From a virus, in the IMG/VR virus record IMGVR_UViG_3300037504_000599, positions 1-23,784 of that record: 23,784 bases of DNA; one strand, 5' to 3'. Positions 7,731 through 15,125 of the stretch are shown piece after piece (the stretch's first letter is position 1; each line of letters begins with the position of its first letter). Made by a program: the position numbers and the translations under genes. The notes beneath the pieces are model-generated. The model was given only the letters and a program-made list of their open reading frames with translations. It did not search any database and was not told the origin of the DNA.

Positions 7731-8033
7731 TGACGGATATAGTGGTGCTTAGTTTGTGTCCCCAATGGCAGAAAATAGCGCCCGTTATAGTTTGCGCTAA
7801 TTTCCGCCCCGGCCGACAGAAGCGAGGCGCGCTTATAGTTTGCACTAATTTGTGTGCATGCGAAGAGAAATTAGTCGAGCTTATAGTCGGCGTTAATTTC
7901 CATCCTCGGTGGCAGAAAATAGCGGAGCTAATACCGCGTGCTAATTTCCATCCTCGGTGGCAGAAACCAAGCCGAACTATAAGCGGCGGTAATTTGAGCG
8001 GCCGTCAACACAAAATAGCGAGGACTAATTGAG
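7698..8033 (+). repeat. Tandem array of seven imperfect 48-bp repeats
   Basis: Seven units of exactly 48 bases begin at 7698, 7746, 7794, 7842, 7890, 7938 and 7986 with no indels. Most conserved are C-TAATTT (bases 4-10 of each unit), CAGAAA-TAG (about 24-33) and TATAGT near the end. CTAATTT and AAATTAG are inverted, so each unit can form a hairpin: unit 3 has eight perfect pairs (ACTAATTT with AAATTAGT around a 16-base loop) and other units keep partial pairing with different bases. Units 4 and 5 share an identical CTCGGTGGCAGAAA core. The first unit lies over the end of the upstream glycosyltransferase and the last reaches the start of the next. Confidence 0.85.
7730..8032 (+). CDS. Six-fold 16-residue repeat protein, unknown function
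   Basis: This 100-residue reading frame consists of MTDI plus exactly six 16-residue repeats, with approximate consensus VxxNFxPxWQKIAELI. Asn4 of the repeat is kept in five of six copies, the Lys in five or six, and the hydrophobic final position in most. It starts at an ATG sharing a base with the upstream TAA and ends at a TGA overlapping the next gene's TTG, so it fits the translational coupling of the cassette. The 48-base period guarantees an open frame in multiples, so the frame might be incidental to a DNA or RNA repeat. No known family is recognised. If translated it could be a small solenoid or a set of short amphipathic units. Confidence 0.5.
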   Translation: MTDIVVLSLCPQWQKIAPVIVCANFRPGRQKRGALIVCTNLCACEEKLVELIVGVNFHPRWQKIAELIPRANFHPRWQKPSRTISGGNLSGRQHKIARTN

Positions 8034-9000
8034 GCTTTTATTTTGTTATTCCCGGATGGACCGGACATTGTCGCCGGAGCACTTCATGGCCGATGGATAT
8101 TTTTACCTGGTCCGGCGCATGACCGAGTCAGGCATTATTGACGGATGCGACGTGATTCTGGACGGCGGCGATCCGGACGAGCGGGAACTGTGCCCGGGCG
8201 TGACCTGGCGGGTGGTCCATAGCCTGGAATCGGTCCGCCATTGGCCCGGCCCGCTCATCTGGGTGCGCGGCGGATTCAAGCCGACCGACGTCTATCAGCA
8301 CTGGAAGGACGCAGGCAAACGGATCATTTTTTACGCGGCCAATACCGGCCGGGAACGCTGGCCGTTCTGGTCGGACCTCCTGGACGACCTGACCGGGCGG
8401 GATTATGTCGACCACCGGGGCGTCCGGTGTTGGAATTTTCGGAAGCCGATCAACGAGGAGATATTCTATTTCAAGTCGACCGAGCCGCAATACGATTTGT
8501 GCATTGGCGGATCCATGATCACCGACAAGAAGGGCCAGCACCGAGTGATGGGGGCCGTGGCCCGGGATATGCCCGCGCTGAAGTGCGTCATGCCGGGCGG
8601 CATCCGGCACGGCGTCCAATCCAGTAAAATAATGGACGTGGCCCGAAAACACCGACTGGCCATCCATTGCCCCGGCATGGTGTCACGGCGACGCATGGCC
8701 GATGTCTACCGGTCAGCCCGGGTCATGGTGCACGCAGGCAGCGGCCAGCACGACCGGAGCGTGTTGGAGGCACTGGCGTGCGGCCGTCCGGTGGTGATCG
8801 ATCAACCACAATATCACCCACCCTGGTTGCGCGATGCCTCCGAGAAGGACGGCGTCTTCATTACCAACGGCGATTTGACCGGGACCATCTTGCGTGCCCT
8901 GGGGGCCGACGTGAAGCCGGCGGATGCGGCCCTGTTCCGGCGCAGGGAATCAGGAATGGATGAGGTGATATTGCCTTTTTGGCGGGAGCTTTTATCATGA
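8029..9000 (+). CDS. GT-B-like glycosyltransferase
   Basis: The TTG at 8029, preceded by GCGAGG at 8018-8023, is preferred because it gives the typical first beta strand (RLLFCYSRMDRT); the next ATG at 8047 would remove it. The 323-residue product ends with a GT-B donor-binding region: VMVHAGSGQHDRSVLEALAC followed by GRPVVIDQPQYHPPWL. This resembles GT1/GT4 families with an S-x-L-E-A-L-A-C-G core. Soluble and cytoplasmic. It is the third GT-B enzyme in the cassette. Acceptor and donor are unknown. The gene start overlaps the repeat-protein stop (TTGA), and the stop overlaps the methyltransferase ATG. Confidence 0.75.
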   Translation: MRLLFCYSRMDRTLSPEHFMADGYFYLVRRMTESGIIDGCDVILDGGDPDERELCPGVTWRVVHSLESVRHWPGPLIWVRGGFKPTDVYQHWKDAGKRIIFYAANTGRERWPFWSDLLDDLTGRDYVDHRGVRCWNFRKPINEEIFYFKSTEPQYDLCIGGSMITDKKGQHRVMGAVARDMPALKCVMPGGIRHGVQSSKIMDVARKHRLAIHCPGMVSRRRMADVYRSARVMVHAGSGQHDRSVLEALACGRPVVIDQPQYHPPWLRDASEKDGVFITNGDLTGTILRALGADVKPADAALFRRRESGMDEVILPFWRELLS

Positions 9001-9506
9001 ACGAACACCGCTATATCATTCAAGAACTGGCCCGGGCCTTTCGGCCTCGGGTTTACGTCGAGATCGGGGCGCACTACGGCGACACTTTCAATTTAGTGTC
9101 CATGCATGCCGAGCGGTCCATCGCCGTGGATCCGGCCCCGCGCTATATCAAGACGCGGTCGGGCGTCGAAGTGTTCCGGGGAACGTCCCGGGCGTTCGCT
9201 CACGGCTGGGCCGAGCCGATCGATATGCTGTTCATCGACGGCGACCACGCCAAGGATGCGGTAATGGCCGATTTTAATAAGATCGGACGTCATGTCCGCG
9301 AAGATACCGGCCTGATCCTGATCCATGACACGCACCCTGTCCGGCCGGAGTTGACATCGCCGGAGGCGTGCCACGATTCCTGGAGACTCCCGCGCATCAT
9401 AAAGGTCGATTACTCCTTGGAGTTTGTCACGTTGCCCGGCCCGACGTGCGGCTTGACTATCGTTCGCAAGACCACCGGCGGAGGAAAACCGACATGGATG
9501 AACTGA
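8997..9506 (+). CDS. Class I SAM-dependent methyltransferase (Methyltransf_24-like)
   Basis: This is a 169-residue protein from the ATG overlapping the upstream TGA. The SAM-binding motif I is VEIGAHYG (residues 21-28), followed by an acidic strand end (SIAVDPAP). The motif IDMLFIDGDHAKDAVMADF, then GLILIHDTHP, is typical of the PF13578 type, in which the Asp and His residues bind a metal used in O-methylation of sugars or small molecules. In this cassette it probably methylates a sugar hydroxyl. It overlaps the second methyltransferase gene by 13 bases. The family is clear; the substrate is inferred from context. Confidence 0.82.
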   Translation: MNEHRYIIQELARAFRPRVYVEIGAHYGDTFNLVSMHAERSIAVDPAPRYIKTRSGVEVFRGTSRAFAHGWAEPIDMLFIDGDHAKDAVMADFNKIGRHVREDTGLILIHDTHPVRPELTSPEACHDSWRLPRIIKVDYSLEFVTLPGPTCGLTIVRKTTGGGKPTWMN

Positions 9507-10078
9507 GCCTGGAACGACTCTACCCGCCGCGGTTCTTCGCCCGCAGGTATAAACTGAACTGGCGCGCGCCCATCGTGGTGGAGGCGATACAGCGGATTTT
9601 CCAGCCGGACAGCGTGCTGGACGTGGGGTGCGCCACCGGGGACCTGGTGGCCGAATGGGACCGTCGGGGCGTCATGGCCTTCGGCCTGGAGGGATCGACG
9701 GCGGCCTTGGACTACCTGGAGACGAAGCAGGTGTTTTTTTACGACCTAAAATTACCGGTACAACTGGATGTCCGCTTCGACCTGGCCACGTGCTTTGAAG
9801 TGCTGGAACACATCGAACCGGAAGGCGCCGACCAACTGGTAGAGAACCTGGTCGGCTTTTCGGATCGCTTGCTTTTGAGCGCGGCTCCTCCGGGGCAAGG
9901 CGGCCACCACCATGTCAACTGCAAGCCGCTGGAATACTGGCTGGAGCGATTCGCGCGGCATGATTATCTGTCGAAAAAGCGGCCTGTCGAAGCGATCAAG
10001 GCGGCCTGGGCCCCCTGGCGGAACAAGCCCGGGATCACGGCGTTTTACCACAACCTGTTTTACGTGGAGCGTGTATGA
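9494..10078 (+). CDS. Class I SAM-dependent methyltransferase (Methyltransf_23-like)
   Basis: This is a 194-residue protein with motif I VLDVGCATGD at residues 41-50, an acidic loop (GLEGS), and motif IV-like FDLATCFEVLEHIEPEGAD, followed by LLLSAAPPGQGGHHHVN. These are the features of the PF13489 type, common in O-antigen and glycan clusters and often acting on sugars or lipid precursors. The ATG at 9494 lies inside the preceding methyltransferase gene. With two different methyltransferases in one cassette, the final glycan is probably multiply methylated. Soluble; substrate unknown. Confidence 0.82.
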   Translation: MDELSLERLYPPRFFARRYKLNWRAPIVVEAIQRIFQPDSVLDVGCATGDLVAEWDRRGVMAFGLEGSTAALDYLETKQVFFYDLKLPVQLDVRFDLATCFEVLEHIEPEGADQLVENLVGFSDRLLLSAAPPGQGGHHHVNCKPLEYWLERFARHDYLSKKRPVEAIKAAWAPWRNKPGITAFYHNLFYVERV

Positions 10079-10803
10079 ATATTGCCCTGAGCATGACCGC
10101 GTGCCGCCGGCCTGAAATCATGGAGCGGACCGTGCGCAGTTTCGGGCGGTATATGCCGGAGCTGATAAAGGCAACCGCGATTGTGAATATTGACCCGGCG
10201 GGCGGAGACTTCGGCGACGGTGAAACGTGCGCCCATATCATCCGGAGCAGCTTTCGTCTCCAGAGGTATTTTCAGCCCCATGCCCCGAGTTTCGCCAAGG
10301 CATTCATCAAGGTCTGGTCGGTCGCTTCCGTCGCTGATTACGTCTTTCACCTGGAGGACGACTGGGAACTGTTGCGGCCGGTCAGCCTGGACCGCATGGT
10401 CGAGGTCCTGGAGGCCGAACCGGATCTGGCGGTGCTTCGGCTCCCATGGAAAGCGGCAGGCGACACGGCGGCCAAACAATGGAAGGTGTGGTTCCCCTGG
10501 AACGGAACCTACTTCGAGTGCCCTCCGAACGCGCGGCGGGAGGTCGGCTTTTGCGGCCATCCGTCCTTGATTCGAGGCGAATTTGTGCGGCAAGCGGTGA
10601 ACGTGTTGGACCCGTCGAGCAACCCGGAAAAGCAATTCCATCACGGGCCGGCGGCTGAAATCGTGGATCAATGGCGGTTCGGCGTTTGGGGACCGCCCAA
10701 CAGCGGACCGGCGGTCAAGGACATCGGCCGGGAGTGGATGGTTAAAAACGGATACAAAAAGGCAGGCAACAAGGCCTTTTTCGACACATGGGAGCGAGTA
10801 TAA
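10075..10803 (+). CDS. Putative GT-A-like glycosyltransferase
   Basis: This is a 242-residue protein from an ATG overlapping the upstream TGA. The N-terminus (NIALSMTACRRPEIMERTVRS) matches the opening strand and loop of GT-A enzymes that bind a nucleotide sugar. VFHLEDDWELL carries an acidic E-D-D triad at the expected position of a DXD metal site. Later, GFCGHPSLIRGEFVR and EIVDQWRFG resemble acceptor-side loops. It has no membrane helix. It is followed with no gap by another GT-A gene, and the two may act on one glycan. The family assignment is moderately confident; specificity is unknown. Confidence 0.68.
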   Translation: MNIALSMTACRRPEIMERTVRSFGRYMPELIKATAIVNIDPAGGDFGDGETCAHIIRSSFRLQRYFQPHAPSFAKAFIKVWSVASVADYVFHLEDDWELLRPVSLDRMVEVLEAEPDLAVLRLPWKAAGDTAAKQWKVWFPWNGTYFECPPNARREVGFCGHPSLIRGEFVRQAVNVLDPSSNPEKQFHHGPAAEIVDQWRFGVWGPPNSGPAVKDIGREWMVKNGYKKAGNKAFFDTWERV

Positions 10804-11778
10804 ATGGATTTATCGGTCGTCATACCCTTTGCCGGGGAATATCCCCTGGCCCTGACCACGGTTGCGTCGGTCTATGAGGAACTGCGGGACCGGGGCATTG
10901 AATTTGAAGTGATCGCCGTGGATAACGATTGTCCGGAATGGCGGGCGCAATTGCAAAAGAACGCCTCCCCGGAAGGCGGGGCCCTGGTCAATCAGGTATC
11001 CGGCGACGGCCGGTCGCGCAGCCGGGAAGCGTTGGAGGCGGCGGCCAAAAGCCATTCATGGCTGAAGGTGGTCGAATACACGGAGCGTCTGAGCCACTGG
11101 CAGGCGAAAAACGTCGGCGTCCGCGCCTCCTCCGGAAAATACCTCTGGTTTTGCGACGCCCACGTCATCGTTCCCCGGGACAATCTCTGGGAGATGCTGA
11201 GCTGGTTCCACTTCGAGAATCACGGTCGGGGTTCGGTGCATTTCGCCGACACCTACAAACTGCTCGAAGCAAAGCCGAATCAATACAAACTGAAAAACGA
11301 ACTGGACAAGGGCTTCATCGGCTATGCCCTGAGCGGCTGGCACCCGAAGCCGGACCCCTACGAGGTCCCGGCGGCGTCGAGTTGCGGCATGCTGACCACT
11401 CGGGCCTTGTGGGACCGTCTGGGCGGCTGGCCGCAAAAACACAGCTATTCCGGCGGCGAGCATTTCTGGAATTTCGTCCTGGCCACGCTGGGCGAGCCCA
11501 AATACCTATGGACGCGCGGCTTCCTCCGACACCACGGCGCGCCCCGGGATTATCACTGGACCCTGGACGGCTATATCTGGAACCAGTGCGCGGCCATGTA
11601 TATGATCGGCGGCCAAGCCCTGGCCCTGAAATACATTGATCACCGCAAGGGGAGGCCCGAGGCGCTGGCCGGAATCCTGAGCGACGTCTTGTCCGAATGC
11701 TTTGAACAGCGGCAGGCGATCAAAAAACAACAAACCATATCGATCGAGGAGTGGGTGAAACAATGGCAAAATGGTTGA
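10804..11778 (+). CDS. GT2/GT27-like family glycosyltransferase
   Basis: This is a 324-residue protein. The N-terminus LSVVIPFAGEYPLALTTVAS is a classical GT2 start. The metal site appears as FCDAHVIV, a DxH rather than DXD, as found in polypeptide GalNAc-transferase-like enzymes. SSCGMLTTRALWDRLGGW followed by SGGEHFWNFVLA resembles their GG-E acceptor segment. This suggests, weakly, transfer of a HexNAc-type sugar, perhaps to a protein. The ATG follows the upstream TAA directly. The gene's end overlaps the epimerase by 16 bases. The GT2 call is strong; the GT27 resemblance is an inference. Confidence 0.78.
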   Translation: MDLSVVIPFAGEYPLALTTVASVYEELRDRGIEFEVIAVDNDCPEWRAQLQKNASPEGGALVNQVSGDGRSRSREALEAAAKSHSWLKVVEYTERLSHWQAKNVGVRASSGKYLWFCDAHVIVPRDNLWEMLSWFHFENHGRGSVHFADTYKLLEAKPNQYKLKNELDKGFIGYALSGWHPKPDPYEVPAASSCGMLTTRALWDRLGGWPQKHSYSGGEHFWNFVLATLGEPKYLWTRGFLRHHGAPRDYHWTLDGYIWNQCAAMYMIGGQALALKYIDHRKGRPEALAGILSDVLSECFEQRQAIKKQQTISIEEWVKQWQNG

Positions 11779-12707
11779 TTACCGGCGGCGCGGGATTTAT
11801 CGGCAAGGCCACGGCGGCGGAATTGATTCGCCGGGGCGAGGACGTCCGCGTCTTGGACAATCTTTCCACGTCGTCCGGCGATGCGGTCATGGAACTATAT
11901 CAGGCCGGGAAATATGAATTTATCCTGGGGGATATCCGAAAGCAATCCGATTGCAAGCGGGCTGTGGACGGCGTGGATTACGTGGTCCATCTGGCCGCGT
12001 TGGGGTCGGTGCCGCGGTCCATGCAAACCCCGGACCAAACCAACGACCACAACGTCGCAGGCACGCTGAATGTTTTTATTGCCGCCCGGGACGCCGGCGT
12101 CAAAGGCATGGCCTCGGCATCCTCCAGCAGCATTTACGGCGGATTGCGTGACTTCCAGCGCGAGGAACAACCGCCCTTCCCCATGTCGCCCTATGCGGCG
12201 TCCAAGCTGGCCGGGGAGATGTACGCCCGTATATTCGCCGAATCGTTCGGCCTTCCGGTGGTCTCGCTTCGCTATTTCAATGTATACGGACCGGGGCAAC
12301 GCGCGGACGGGCCGTATTGCGCGGTGATTCCGATCTGGATACGTTGCCTCCTTAACGGCGAATCGCCGACCGTTCACGGGACCGGAGAGCAGGCCCGGGA
12401 TTTCACCTTCATCGACGACGTGGTGGATGCCAATATTTTGGCGGCGACCCATGCCAAGCCCTCATCCGGCGAGGCCTTCAACGTCGGAGCAGGCGGTCGA
12501 ACTTCGCTCCTTGAAATTCACGAGCATTTGTCGAACATCATCGGGCGTCTACCCCTGATGTATGCCGAGCGACGTCCCGGCGACGTGGATTCGACCTGGT
12601 CGCGGATCAAAAAGATGGAGCACGCGTTCGGCTGGACGCCGAAAACGGCCATTTACGAGGGGTTGCTGAAGACGGTGGTTTATTACCGCTCGCAGCGGGC
12701 GGCGTGA
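11763..12707 (+). CDS. NAD-dependent UDP-sugar epimerase/dehydratase (extended SDR, GalE/WbpP-like)
   Basis: This is a 314-residue protein from the ATG at 11763, with GAGGAG at 11746-11751; an upstream GTG at 11751 would overlap that site. It shows the NAD-binding motif GGAGFIG (8-14), Asp32 for the adenosine ribose, the serine run SSSS at 120-123, and the catalytic Y144-x3-K148 (SPYAASK). RYFNVYGPGQ follows, and then GTGEQARDFTFIDDVVDA. This closely fits UDP-hexose or UDP-HexNAc 4-epimerases, which would supply a nucleotide sugar for the cassette's transferases. It is the last gene before the attachment region. The C4-epimerase activity is likely; the exact sugar is not determined. Confidence 0.87.
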   Translation: MAKWLITGGAGFIGKATAAELIRRGEDVRVLDNLSTSSGDAVMELYQAGKYEFILGDIRKQSDCKRAVDGVDYVVHLAALGSVPRSMQTPDQTNDHNVAGTLNVFIAARDAGVKGMASASSSSIYGGLRDFQREEQPPFPMSPYAASKLAGEMYARIFAESFGLPVVSLRYFNVYGPGQRADGPYCAVIPIWIRCLLNGESPTVHGTGEQARDFTFIDDVVDANILAATHAKPSSGEAFNVGAGGRTSLLEIHEHLSNIIGRLPLMYAERRPGDVDSTWSRIKKMEHAFGWTPKTAIYEGLLKTVVYYRSQRAA

Positions 12708-12746
12708 TATATAATTATATGTCAATTATAATAATTTGTGCAGGGC

Positions 12747-12769
12747 GGTGTACCAAAATGGTGTACCAA
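12747..12769 (+). repeat. Integrase arm-type site pair, left arm
   Basis: Two direct copies of GGTGTACCA at 12747-12755 and 12760-12768, 13 bp apart. The same 23-bp block recurs at 12955-12977. A pair on each side of the core is expected of arm sites bound by the N-terminal domain of a lambda-type integrase. Binding is inferred. Confidence 0.65.
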
Positions 12770-12814
12770 TTAAAAAAATGACTCAAGCCGATCAGTCTAA
12801 GTCCTTGTAATTTA

Positions 12815-12861
<47 letters not shown>

Positions 12862-12954
12862 AGATGGTCTATATTATATATGGCCTGTCATCCGCTTAAT
12901 TGCTCGATGTTGGTGTGTATATTAGTCTAATATAGTCCATTAGAATTCATCAAT

Positions 12955-12977
12955 GGTGTACCAAAATGGTGTACCAA
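12955..12977 (+). repeat. Integrase arm-type site pair, right arm
   Basis: Two direct copies of GGTGTACCA at 12955-12963 and 12968-12976, identical over 23 bases to the left-arm block and in the same orientation. The block ends three bases before the integrase stop codon, so the arm sits just beyond the end of the integrase gene. Confidence 0.65.
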
Positions 12978-12979
12978 AA

Positions 12980-14071
12980 TCAATCGTCAAATTTCGGGAC
13001 TTTAATCCCATCAATTATTCTCCGCCTGGTGTCGTCAATCAGATGATAATAGACCGACAGCGTGGTATTTGTCGTGGAATGCCCAAGTGCTTCGGAGACG
13101 GATTTTATATCTGCTCCCGGAGACGACAACACGTTCGAGGCGAATTTGTGCCTCAGATCGTAAAGCCGAATTCGGCGAGGTTGATCCTTGGCTCTTGCCT
13201 TTAGCTGGCCGGTGTAGGTGGTCTCACGCGAACGCTCTTGATATATCCCGGCCCTGACCAGCGTGTTTACCCAGGCACGCTTGACGGATTTAACCGGACG
13301 CCCCTCATATTCAACCAAATAGGTTTGCTCACGCCTCTGCTTAATTTGGCTCATGAATTCAGGCGTGCAATACAATAATGATCGGTCGCTATGCGTTTTT
13401 GGGCGGTCGATCCATATCCCGGCGCGTTCAAAATCCACGTCCGCCAACTTGATCTTGAACAATTCGGTCGGTCCCGGACGGACGCCCAGGTTCAGCATAC
13501 AAATGATGATCCAGCGGATATGTTCCGGCGCGGTCTGCCAAATTTTTAAAACTTCATCATCGGTAATGAGCGGCGGGGCCTTCCCTTCTCTCTTTTTATC
13601 CGGTCGAAACCTGGCAAACGGATTTGATTGAATTAAATCGTTATCGGTTGCCCATTGACAAATAGCCCGGCAATATGACCGATATCTATTTCGTGTAGCT
13701 AATTTAAGGCCGCGTTTGATTAACAGCGTGTCAAGGTTTGATAGGTCTTGCATGGACAATCTGTTACATGGCGTTTTGCCGAAAACCTTAATGATATGCT
13801 TGTTTATGGCATAGCCTATAGTATCGCGTGATTTTGGCGAGATGGGTTTTTGCGTTAAATATTTTTGAGCGATCTCAAGAAATGTCGACTGGTCGGCGGT
13901 ACGAACTTCCGGCACTCCGAATTTCTTGGCGCGCTTCTTGTGGAAATCGAATTCTTGAGCGGCCAATTCGGCAGCGGCCCCCCGCCCGAAATAACGGCGG
14001 TGTTGCTTTCGCTCGCCGGGCTCCCGCCATACCGCGTACCAGCGCCCATCCTTGGTGCATCCGACGCTCAT
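12980..14071 (-). CDS. int: Tyrosine-recombinase integrase
   Basis: This is a 363-residue phage integrase. The N-terminal 50 residues form an arm-binding-like domain (GRWYAVWREPGERK). A core-binding SAM-like domain spans about 60-155. The catalytic domain shows Arg198 (GVRPGPTE), a box II with Tyr304 in place of the usual His and Arg307 (LYDLRHKFAS), His331 (ALGHS) and the nucleophile Tyr341 (SVYYHL). The Tyr-for-His change is common in phage integrases. It should catalyse recombination between attP, directly downstream of its stop, and a host tRNA-Arg gene. It is transcribed leftward from the repressor side, 2 bases after the zinc-ribbon gene. Confidence 0.94.
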   Translation of the reverse strand: MSVGCTKDGRWYAVWREPGERKQHRRYFGRGAAAELAAQEFDFHKKRAKKFGVPEVRTADQSTFLEIAQKYLTQKPISPKSRDTIGYAINKHIIKVFGKTPCNRLSMQDLSNLDTLLIKRGLKLATRNRYRSYCRAICQWATDNDLIQSNPFARFRPDKKREGKAPPLITDDEVLKIWQTAPEHIRWIIICMLNLGVRPGPTELFKIKLADVDFERAGIWIDRPKTHSDRSLLYCTPEFMSQIKQRREQTYLVEYEGRPVKSVKRAWVNTLVRAGIYQERSRETTYTGQLKARAKDQPRRIRLYDLRHKFASNVLSSPGADIKSVSEALGHSTTNTTLSVYYHLIDDTRRRIIDGIKVPKFDD

Positions 14072-14073
14072 GA

Positions 14074-14322
14074 CTAAAGTCGCTGGAAATAGCTCACGAT
14101 GTAGATGAGCGCCAGCGGCAGGAGTATGTACTTGATGACGCGTTCGACAGTCCGGCCGATGTCCCGATCCTTAACGACGAAATCATTGGCCAACCCTTGC
14201 GTTGGGATACGCATGCGGTGACCGCACCCGGGGCACTTGGCGGATAATCCGGGCTTGGCCTTTTCCGCCGGGAAGGCCAATCCCTTTTTACACTTGGGGC
14301 AATTAAACTTGATTTTGTCCAT
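14074..14322 (-). CDS. Zinc-ribbon protein with C-terminal membrane helix
   Basis: This is an 82-residue protein. A zinc ribbon is formed by C8-x2-C11 and C30-x2-C33 (NCPKCKKG and AKCPGCGH), like small cytoplasmic MJ0042-type ribbons. A charged linker precedes one hydrophobic helix at about 66-79 (ILLPLALIYIVSYF), leaving the ribbon in the cytoplasm. The start ATG is preceded by AGGTCAGG. It lies between repressor and integrase on the same strand, so it is probably expressed in the lysogen. A superinfection-exclusion role is possible but unsupported by homology. Function unknown. Confidence 0.72.
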   Translation of the reverse strand: MDKIKFNCPKCKKGLAFPAEKAKPGLSAKCPGCGHRMRIPTQGLANDFVVKDRDIGRTVERVIKYILLPLALIYIVSYFQRL

Positions 14323-14356
14323 TTACCTGACCTCACACCTTCCCGTCCGTCCACTC

Positions 14357-15070
14357 CTACTCCAAATTATCCCGGCCGATCCATATCACTCGGCCGAGGA
14401 TTTCGAGGTTTTTATCACGCTTCAAATCGTGCGTCCAGACCGGGTGTTTGCTCTTGTTGGGGCTGTCTGATTCGATAATCAGGATGTGATCGCGTTGATA
14501 CAAGCGCTTGATGTAGAGCACGTTGTCCACTCGCAACACATACACCCGGCCGTTGGCGATATTTTGATCCGGTGTAGCATCGTAGAGCACGGTGTCGCCG
14601 TCCAGGATATTGGGGGCCATGGATTGTCCGCGCACCCGCATGGATTTCAACATATTTCGCGGGACTCCAATGTCGTGCAACCAGTCCCGGCGAAACGCCA
14701 GCTTGGCCTCCACGTTTTCGGCCGTGTAATCCACTTCCATTCCGTCTCCGGCCGCGGCCCTCGCCCCATATAGCGGAACCTTGTAAAACTCACTCTCGTC
14801 CGGTTCGTCGAAATGCACCGTCGGATGTTGTTCCCCCTCCAATATCCAGCTTGAATCCAGCCCGAGTTTTTCGAGACCCTTTTTTATTTGATGCATCAAG
14901 ACCAGACCGGGACCATTTTTACTTGATCTATTTTTCTCCCGACCAAGCGCTGTACGCAGAGCACTGTAGTTTACGCCCAGCGCCCTGGCTATTTCGGTGT
15001 CATTCTTGCCAGGGAACAAGCTAAAAATCTTCTCCCTAAATTGTTGCACTATTTCAGGTGTTTCAGACAT
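14357..15070 (-). CDS. CI/LexA-type repressor with S24 autoprotease domain
   Basis: Using ATG 15070, the product has 237 residues. An N-terminal HTH (KNDTEIARALGVNYSALRTA) is followed by a linker with a likely cleavage site Ala107-Gly108 (YGARAAAGDG). An S24 peptidase domain carries Ser150 (RVRGQSMAPNILDGD) and Lys188 (LYIKRL) as the catalytic pair. It should keep the phage dormant and self-cleave with activated RecA after DNA damage. An alternative ATG at 15112 would add 14 residues; it lies where a leftward transcript could begin, giving a leaderless mRNA. It faces the three 32-bp-spaced operators and the early promoter. Confidence 0.92.
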   Translation of the reverse strand: MSETPEIVQQFREKIFSLFPGKNDTEIARALGVNYSALRTALGREKNRSSKNGPGLVLMHQIKKGLEKLGLDSSWILEGEQHPTVHFDEPDESEFYKVPLYGARAAAGDGMEVDYTAENVEAKLAFRRDWLHDIGVPRNMLKSMRVRGQSMAPNILDGDTVLYDATPDQNIANGRVYVLRVDNVLYIKRLYQRDHILIIESDSPNKSKHPVWTHDLKRDKNLEILGRVIWIGRDNLE

Positions 15071-15096
15071 TTTTACGCAATTACATGTTTTTTCTG

Positions 15097-15125
15097 TTGA
15101 CGTGTTACGCATTTGCGTTTATACT
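15097..15125 (+). promoter_or_regulatory. Rightward early promoter (PR-like)
   Basis: A -35 box TTGACG (15097-15102), a 17-base spacer and a -10 box TATACT (15120-15125) form a near-consensus sigma70 promoter. It drives the ribbon-helix-helix gene starting at 15164. The spacer contains the middle operator, so repressor binding would block RNA polymerase. Confidence 0.8.

Noticed and set aside
7552-7845. Minus-strand reading frame across the 48-bp repeats with repeated CHWG/CRPG-like words
   Set aside because: It is a mirror of the repeat period, overlaps a clear glycosyltransferase gene end and has no ribosome binding site; the plus frame fits the operon coupling.
7730-8032. Variable region of a diversity-generating retroelement
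   Set aside because: No reverse transcriptase or template repeat is visible in the window, and changes are not limited to adenines.
7698-8033. CRISPR-like array
   Set aside because: There is no alternation of a constant repeat with unique spacers and no cas genes; the whole 48-base unit repeats with divergence.
12953-13204. Plus-strand reading frame opposite the integrase end
   Set aside because: It lies fully antisense to the conserved catalytic end of integrase and starts within the arm-site repeat.
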